Part shown: in pieces, positions 61,151 to 64,000 of the stretch | Layout of the letters: the number at the start of each line of letters is the position of its first letter | Numbering within the stretch: the first letter of the stretch is position 1 | Notes under the pieces: model-generated | Databases searched by the model: none | Told to the model about the DNA's origin: nothing | The model's input: only the letters and a program-made list of their open reading frames with translations | Source of the DNA: Bradyrhizobium sp. ISRA430 | Lineage (GTDB): Bacteria > Pseudomonadota > Alphaproteobacteria > Rhizobiales > Xanthobacteraceae | DNA length: 64,000 nucleotides | Reading direction: 5' to 3' | Assembly: GCF_029909975.1 (NCBI RefSeq) | Contig: NZ_CP094516.1 | Coordinates: forward strand, 1,550,001-1,614,000 | Made by a program: the position numbers and the translations under genes

Positions 61151-61369
61151 TTACTTCTTCCGGCTATCGAGCGCCGCCTTGCAAGTCGCGGTGAGCTGGT
61201 CGCGCTTGGCGTTGAGGCAGGCGACGATGCGGCCGGTGCCGGGCGCGATGCCGGCGCAGAATTTGTCGTAGTCGGTCTTGCACGCGCCGCGCGTATCGGT
61301 CGATTGTGCCAGCGCGGCCCCGGAGAACATGACGGCAAAGGCGACGGCAGCGAAGTTCAACTTGGACAT
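61151..61369 (-). CDS. Small secreted cysteine-rich-repeat protein (72 aa)
   Basis: From ATG 61369 (GGAGAG just before), a signal peptide (KLNFAAVAFAVMFSGAALAQ) precedes a mature part with three cysteines, ACKTDYDKFCAGIAPGTGRI and VACLNAKRDQLTATCKAAL adding a fourth. The C-x8-C...C-x(n)-C spacing matches the cysteine-rich repeat found in eukaryotic Golgi glycoproteins and in many short bacterial periplasmic proteins. The role is unknown. It is divergent from the nuclease gene at 61415. Confidence 0.75.
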   Translation of the reverse strand: MSKLNFAAVAFAVMFSGAALAQSTDTRGACKTDYDKFCAGIAPGTGRIVACLNAKRDQLTATCKAALDSRKK

Positions 61370-61414
61370 GGTCTCTCCGGCTCGGATCGTAACGAACAAG
61401 GCCGCCATCTCTAC

Positions 61415-62185
61415 ATGAAGATCGCGACATTCAACATCAACAACGTCAACCGCCGCCTGCCCAATTTGCTGGCGTGGATGCGCGCGGCGAAGCCCGACGT
61501 CGTCGCCCTCCAGGAGCTGAAGGCGACCGACGCCGAATTCCCGATCGCGGCGATCGAGAAAGCCGGCTACGGCGCGGTGTGGCGCGGACAGAAAACCTGG
61601 AACGGCGTCGCCATCCTCGCCCGCAACACCGAACCCGTGCTGACTCGCGACCGATTACCCGGCGATCGTGACGATCACGAGGCACGCTACATCGAGGCCG
61701 CAATCCGCGGCATCATCGTTACCAGCATCTACCTGCCCAACGGCAATCCGCAGCCCGGGCCGAAATTCGACTACAAGCTCGCCTGGTTCGCGCGGCTCCA
61801 GCGCCACGCCAAAACATTCCTCGATCAGGACCTGCCGGTTGTGCTCGCCGGCGACTACAACGTCGCGCCGACCGCGATCGACATCTATCCGACACGCTCG
61901 TGGGACAACGACGCGCTGATCCAGCCGAAAAGCCGCAGAGCCTTTGCTTCACTGGTCGCACAGGGCTGGTGCGATGCGATCCGCAAGCTGCATCCGGAGA
62001 AAGGCATCTACACCTTCTGGGACTACAAGCGGAACCGCTGGCCGCGCGATGCGGGCCTGCGGCTCGATCATTTGCTGCTCAGCCCGAAGCTATCTCCGCG
62101 CCTCATCAAGGCAGGCGTCGACAAAACGACTCGCGGCGAGGACGGCGCCAGCGATCATGCGCCGGCGTGGCTGGTGCTGCGCTGA
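61415..62185 (+). CDS. xthA: Exonuclease III-type AP endonuclease
   Basis: The 256-residue endonuclease/exonuclease/phosphatase-fold enzyme begins MKIATFNINNVNRRLPNLLA. The catalytic acids are E in VVALQELKA, GDYNVAPTAIDI (Asp-Asn) and the terminal GASDHAPAWLV (Asp-His). It cuts DNA at abasic sites and trims 3' ends in base excision repair. The ATG at 61415 is selected by the N-terminal motif because the frame is open upstream. Paralogues are common, so the symbol marks the family. Confidence 0.92.
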   Translation: MKIATFNINNVNRRLPNLLAWMRAAKPDVVALQELKATDAEFPIAAIEKAGYGAVWRGQKTWNGVAILARNTEPVLTRDRLPGDRDDHEARYIEAAIRGIIVTSIYLPNGNPQPGPKFDYKLAWFARLQRHAKTFLDQDLPVVLAGDYNVAPTAIDIYPTRSWDNDALIQPKSRRAFASLVAQGWCDAIRKLHPEKGIYTFWDYKRNRWPRDAGLRLDHLLLSPKLSPRLIKAGVDKTTRGEDGASDHAPAWLVLR

Positions 62186-62192
62186 CAGCGCC

Positions 62193-62561
62193 TCACCACA
62201 GGTTCTTCCCGTCGATGACATTCACAGGCACCGCATCGAGATCGAAATCGTCGAACAGACGCGCATTGACCGCGACCTTGGGATTGTCGAAGTCCGGCTT
62301 GCCGGTCGACCAATCCGGGGACTCCGAGTAGGTCCCGCAGCCGCAGCTCGCACAGAAATGATGTTTGACCGTCCGGCTGCCCCAGAGATAGGTCGCGACA
62401 TTGTCGGCGGGCGACAGCAGGCGGAATTGCGCCGGCTTGTAATAGGCCCACAATGCGCCGCGCTTGGCGCAGAGTGAACAAGTGCAGCGCGTCACGCTCG
62501 AAGGCACCTCGGTCACCTCGAACACCGTCTCACCGCAATGACAGCTTGCCTCGATCGGCAT
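62193..62561 (-). CDS. GFA-family (glutathione-dependent formaldehyde-activating-like) protein
   Basis: The 122-residue protein has the zinc-binding cysteines of the Gfa fold: C7/C9 (SCHCG), C26/C28/C31 (CTCSLC) and C70/C73 (FCASCGCG). The start MPIEASCHCGETVFEV is characteristic. Family members bind glutathione adducts, but most are of unknown function, so a role in formaldehyde handling is only nominal. It converges on the nuclease gene with a gap of 7 bases. Confidence 0.88.
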   Translation of the reverse strand: MPIEASCHCGETVFEVTEVPSSVTRCTCSLCAKRGALWAYYKPAQFRLLSPADNVATYLWGSRTVKHHFCASCGCGTYSESPDWSTGKPDFDNPKVAVNARLFDDFDLDAVPVNVIDGKNLW

Positions 62562-62831
62562 GACCGCTCCCTCTCTCAATGGCAGGAGACGGTCGTATCC
62601 CGCCCCTGCTGCCAACATGCTGTCAGCAGCATGGCACGTCGCGGCCCCTAGTTCGCGGAAGGGCGCGCGCGGGCTGCGGTGATCGGTTCGCCACTAAAAT
62701 TCGCAAAACAACCCCATGCAAAGTAGCCGGTTGTGCCCTGCCTGGTTCAAAGCCGCTAGCTCCAGCCCCCTTGACGGCATACTCTGGTCATCCTACTGGT
62801 CTAACCAAGGTCATATCAAGACGAGACGGGG
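62562..62831. other. Intergenic region, promoter of the GntR regulator
   Basis: I see no gene here. A TTGACG box at 62771-62776 lies upstream of the TGGTCTAACCA operator candidate and could be the -35 of the regulator promoter, though the -10 is weak. Confidence 0.35.
62797..62807. promoter_or_regulatory. GntR/FadR-type operator candidate
   Basis: TGGT-CTA-ACCA is a perfect dyad of the TGGT-N(0-3)-ACCA class bound by FadR/FCD members of the GntR family. It lies 25 bases before the regulator start, fitting autoregulation. Confidence 0.6.
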
Positions 62832-63572
62832 ATGGAGCTCAAGCGGGCCGCCGAAGGCGAAAAGGGATTCGAGAAGGTCTTTGCCTTCTTGCGCGAGCGC
62901 CTGCTTGCAGGCTCGCTCAAGCCCGGCGACCGCCTGATCTCGGAACGCGAGCTTGCGAGCCTCCTCGGCGTCAGCCGTCCGATCGTCCGGGAGGCGCTGC
63001 GCGCCCTTACCGTGCTCGGCATCGTCGAGATCCGCGACCGCATCGGCACCGTGGTGACCCGGCCGGACGTGTCGGTCCTGAATGACTTCTTCACCTTTGC
63101 GCTGGCCCAGCAGGCCGACATGCTCGACGACGTCATGCAGGCGCGCGTCGCGATCGAATGTCAGGCGATCCGGCTCGCCTGCGAACGCGCCGGCATTGCC
63201 GATTTCGAGCGCCTGCAGCGCGCGCTTGCGAAGATCGAGGAGACGATCGACGAGGCGGATGCGGGCGGCATGGCCGATTTCGAATTCCATCGCGCGATCG
63301 TCGTGGCCTCACGTTCCGAGACACTGACCGTCCTGCATAATTCGATGGCGGGTCTGCTGACGCATTCGCATCGCAGCCGCCGCGAGCTGGTGCAGGCCTT
63401 CCCGTCGATGAAGACGTATCTGATCGACGACCACCGGCGCATCTTCGAGGCGGTCGTCGCGCGCGACCCAGAGCGGGCGGATGCAACGCTGCGCAAGCAC
63501 TTTGCCATCGGCGATGAATACCGGCGGCGGGCCGTCGTCGGCGAGACGGACAGAAGCAGCGCCTCACGCTGA
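62832..63572 (+). CDS. GntR-family regulator, FCD (FadR) subfamily
   Basis: The 246-residue protein has an N-terminal winged helix (GSLKPGDRLISERELASLLG, then VSRPIVREALRALTVLGIVE) at about residues 27-75. The all-helical FCD ligand domain carries the metal-site pattern ADFEFHRAIVVAS, HSHRSRREL and LIDDHRRIFEAV, whose histidines normally bind zinc near the organic-acid ligand. It sits 40 bases before the dehydrogenase gene and probably controls it. The ligand is likely a carboxylate. Confidence 0.92.
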   Translation: MELKRAAEGEKGFEKVFAFLRERLLAGSLKPGDRLISERELASLLGVSRPIVREALRALTVLGIVEIRDRIGTVVTRPDVSVLNDFFTFALAQQADMLDDVMQARVAIECQAIRLACERAGIADFERLQRALAKIEETIDEADAGGMADFEFHRAIVVASRSETLTVLHNSMAGLLTHSHRSRRELVQAFPSMKTYLIDDHRRIFEAVVARDPERADATLRKHFAIGDEYRRRAVVGETDRSSASR

Positions 63573-63612
63573 CTGGCTGGCAGACCTGCGAAACAAGAAA
63601 CGGACGAGCGAC

Positions 63613-64000
63613 ATGGGACGGGATGACAAGGGCAGCGTCGGCTTCATCGGCATCGGCACGATGGGCCGGGAAATGGTGCGCAATCTCCTGAAGGCCGGGC
63701 ACGCGGTTCGCGCTTTCGATCTCAATGGGGCTCCGGTCGCCGACGTCGTGAAGGAAGGCGCGGCCCGCGCGCAAAATCCCGCTGATGCCGCGCGCGGCGC
63801 GGACGTCGTCGTCACCATGCTGCCCGATACGCCCCATGTCGAGGCGACCATTTACGGCGAGGATGGCCTTCTGAAATCGCCACCGCCCGGCAAGCTTATC
63901 GTGGACATGAGCACGATCTCGCCGGTCGCCGTCCGCCGTATCCATGCCGATTTGAAGCAGACAGGCGTCAGCTTCATCGATGCACCGGTCTCGGGCGGAC
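63613..64000 (+). CDS. NAD(P)-dependent beta-hydroxyacid dehydrogenase (3-hydroxyisobutyrate type), C-terminus beyond window
   Basis: I translated this from ATG 63613 to the right edge, 129 residues. The Rossmann loop is VGFIGIGTMGREMVRNLLKA. The substrate-binding signature FIDAPVSGG ends the visible part, its normal place. MLPDTPHVEATIYGEDGLL is also family-typical. Candidates are 3-hydroxyisobutyrate dehydrogenase and tartronate semialdehyde (2-hydroxy-3-oxopropionate) reductase; the missing half is needed to choose. The GntR regulator directly upstream points to an inducible catabolic operon. Confidence 0.88.
   Translation, partial: MGRDDKGSVGFIGIGTMGREMVRNLLKAGHAVRAFDLNGAPVADVVKEGAARAQNPADAARGADVVVTMLPDTPHVEATIYGEDGLLKSPPPGKLIVDMSTISPVAVRRIHADLKQTGVSFIDAPVSGG

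Overview
The window is high-GC alphaproteobacterial chromosome. It is almost certainly Bradyrhizobium or a close relative in the Nitrobacteraceae. The grounds are the protein sequences, the alphaproteobacterial gene orders (lptF-lptG-lptD-surA-pdxA-rsmA, rpsF-rpsR-DUF2232-rplI-dnaB-alr, mltG-fabF-acpP-fabG-fabD) and several palindromic extragenic repeats of the kind scattered through Bradyrhizobium genomes. I saw no rRNA, tRNA or CRISPR array.

Region 1 (1-9.1 kb) is mixed. It holds a truncated medium-chain oxidoreductase divergent from a LysR regulator, a 36-residue membrane peptide, ribonuclease D, a class III aminotransferase and a 56-residue protein. It then has a tightly overlapping GNAT / GNAT-like / isochorismatase-fold operon divergent from a second LysR-type regulator, and an outer-membrane beta-barrel protein with a Pro-Thr linker. 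Region 2 (9.5-24 kb) is housekeeping: cold-shock protein, purN-purM, a CDP-alcohol phosphatidyltransferase, hda, ppk-ppx (polyphosphate synthesis and breakdown, with a Pho-box-like direct repeat upstream), a TerC-family membrane protein, ndk, small secreted or cytosolic proteins, an ABC-F ATPase, a lipoprotein, and holC-pepA.

Region 3 (24.3-32 kb) is a chain of overlapping genes for outer-membrane assembly. LptF and LptG are the LPS export permease, LptD the outer-membrane LPS translocon and SurA a periplasmic chaperone. PdxA (vitamin B6) and RsmA (16S rRNA methylation) follow. Region 4 (32-39.6 kb) looks accessory: an alcohol dehydrogenase, small proteins, a DUF6894 protein, a LysR remnant, a methyltransferase, a quinone-oxidoreductase-like protein, an HD-domain protein of the cyanamide-hydratase type and repeats. 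It separates rsmA from gmk.

Region 5 (39.6-48.4 kb) carries gmk, yicC, mltG and the fatty-acid synthesis genes fabF, acpP, fabG and fabD, all on the minus strand. A fatty-acid desaturase co-directional with its own TetR regulator follows. Region 6 (48.4-55.5 kb) has the S6-S18-L9 ribosomal protein genes, a thioesterase/TetR pair, a c-type-heme-motif protein and a cyclopropane-fatty-acid synthase. Region 7 (55.7-58.1 kb) is an IS91-like element with a HUH transposase and a tyrosine recombinase, inserted upstream of dnaB. Region 8 (58.3-64 kb) has dnaB, alr, a cysteine-rich-repeat protein, an exonuclease III homologue, a GFA protein, and a GntR regulator followed by a 3-hydroxyisobutyrate-dehydrogenase-type gene that runs off the right edge.

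No single locus is clearly a new defence or biosynthetic system. The best candidates for follow-up are the overlapping two-acetyltransferase operon whose hydrolase-fold protein has lost its catalytic residues, the IS91-like element with a recombinase whose ribosome binding site is locked in a hairpin, and the accessory block between rsmA and gmk.
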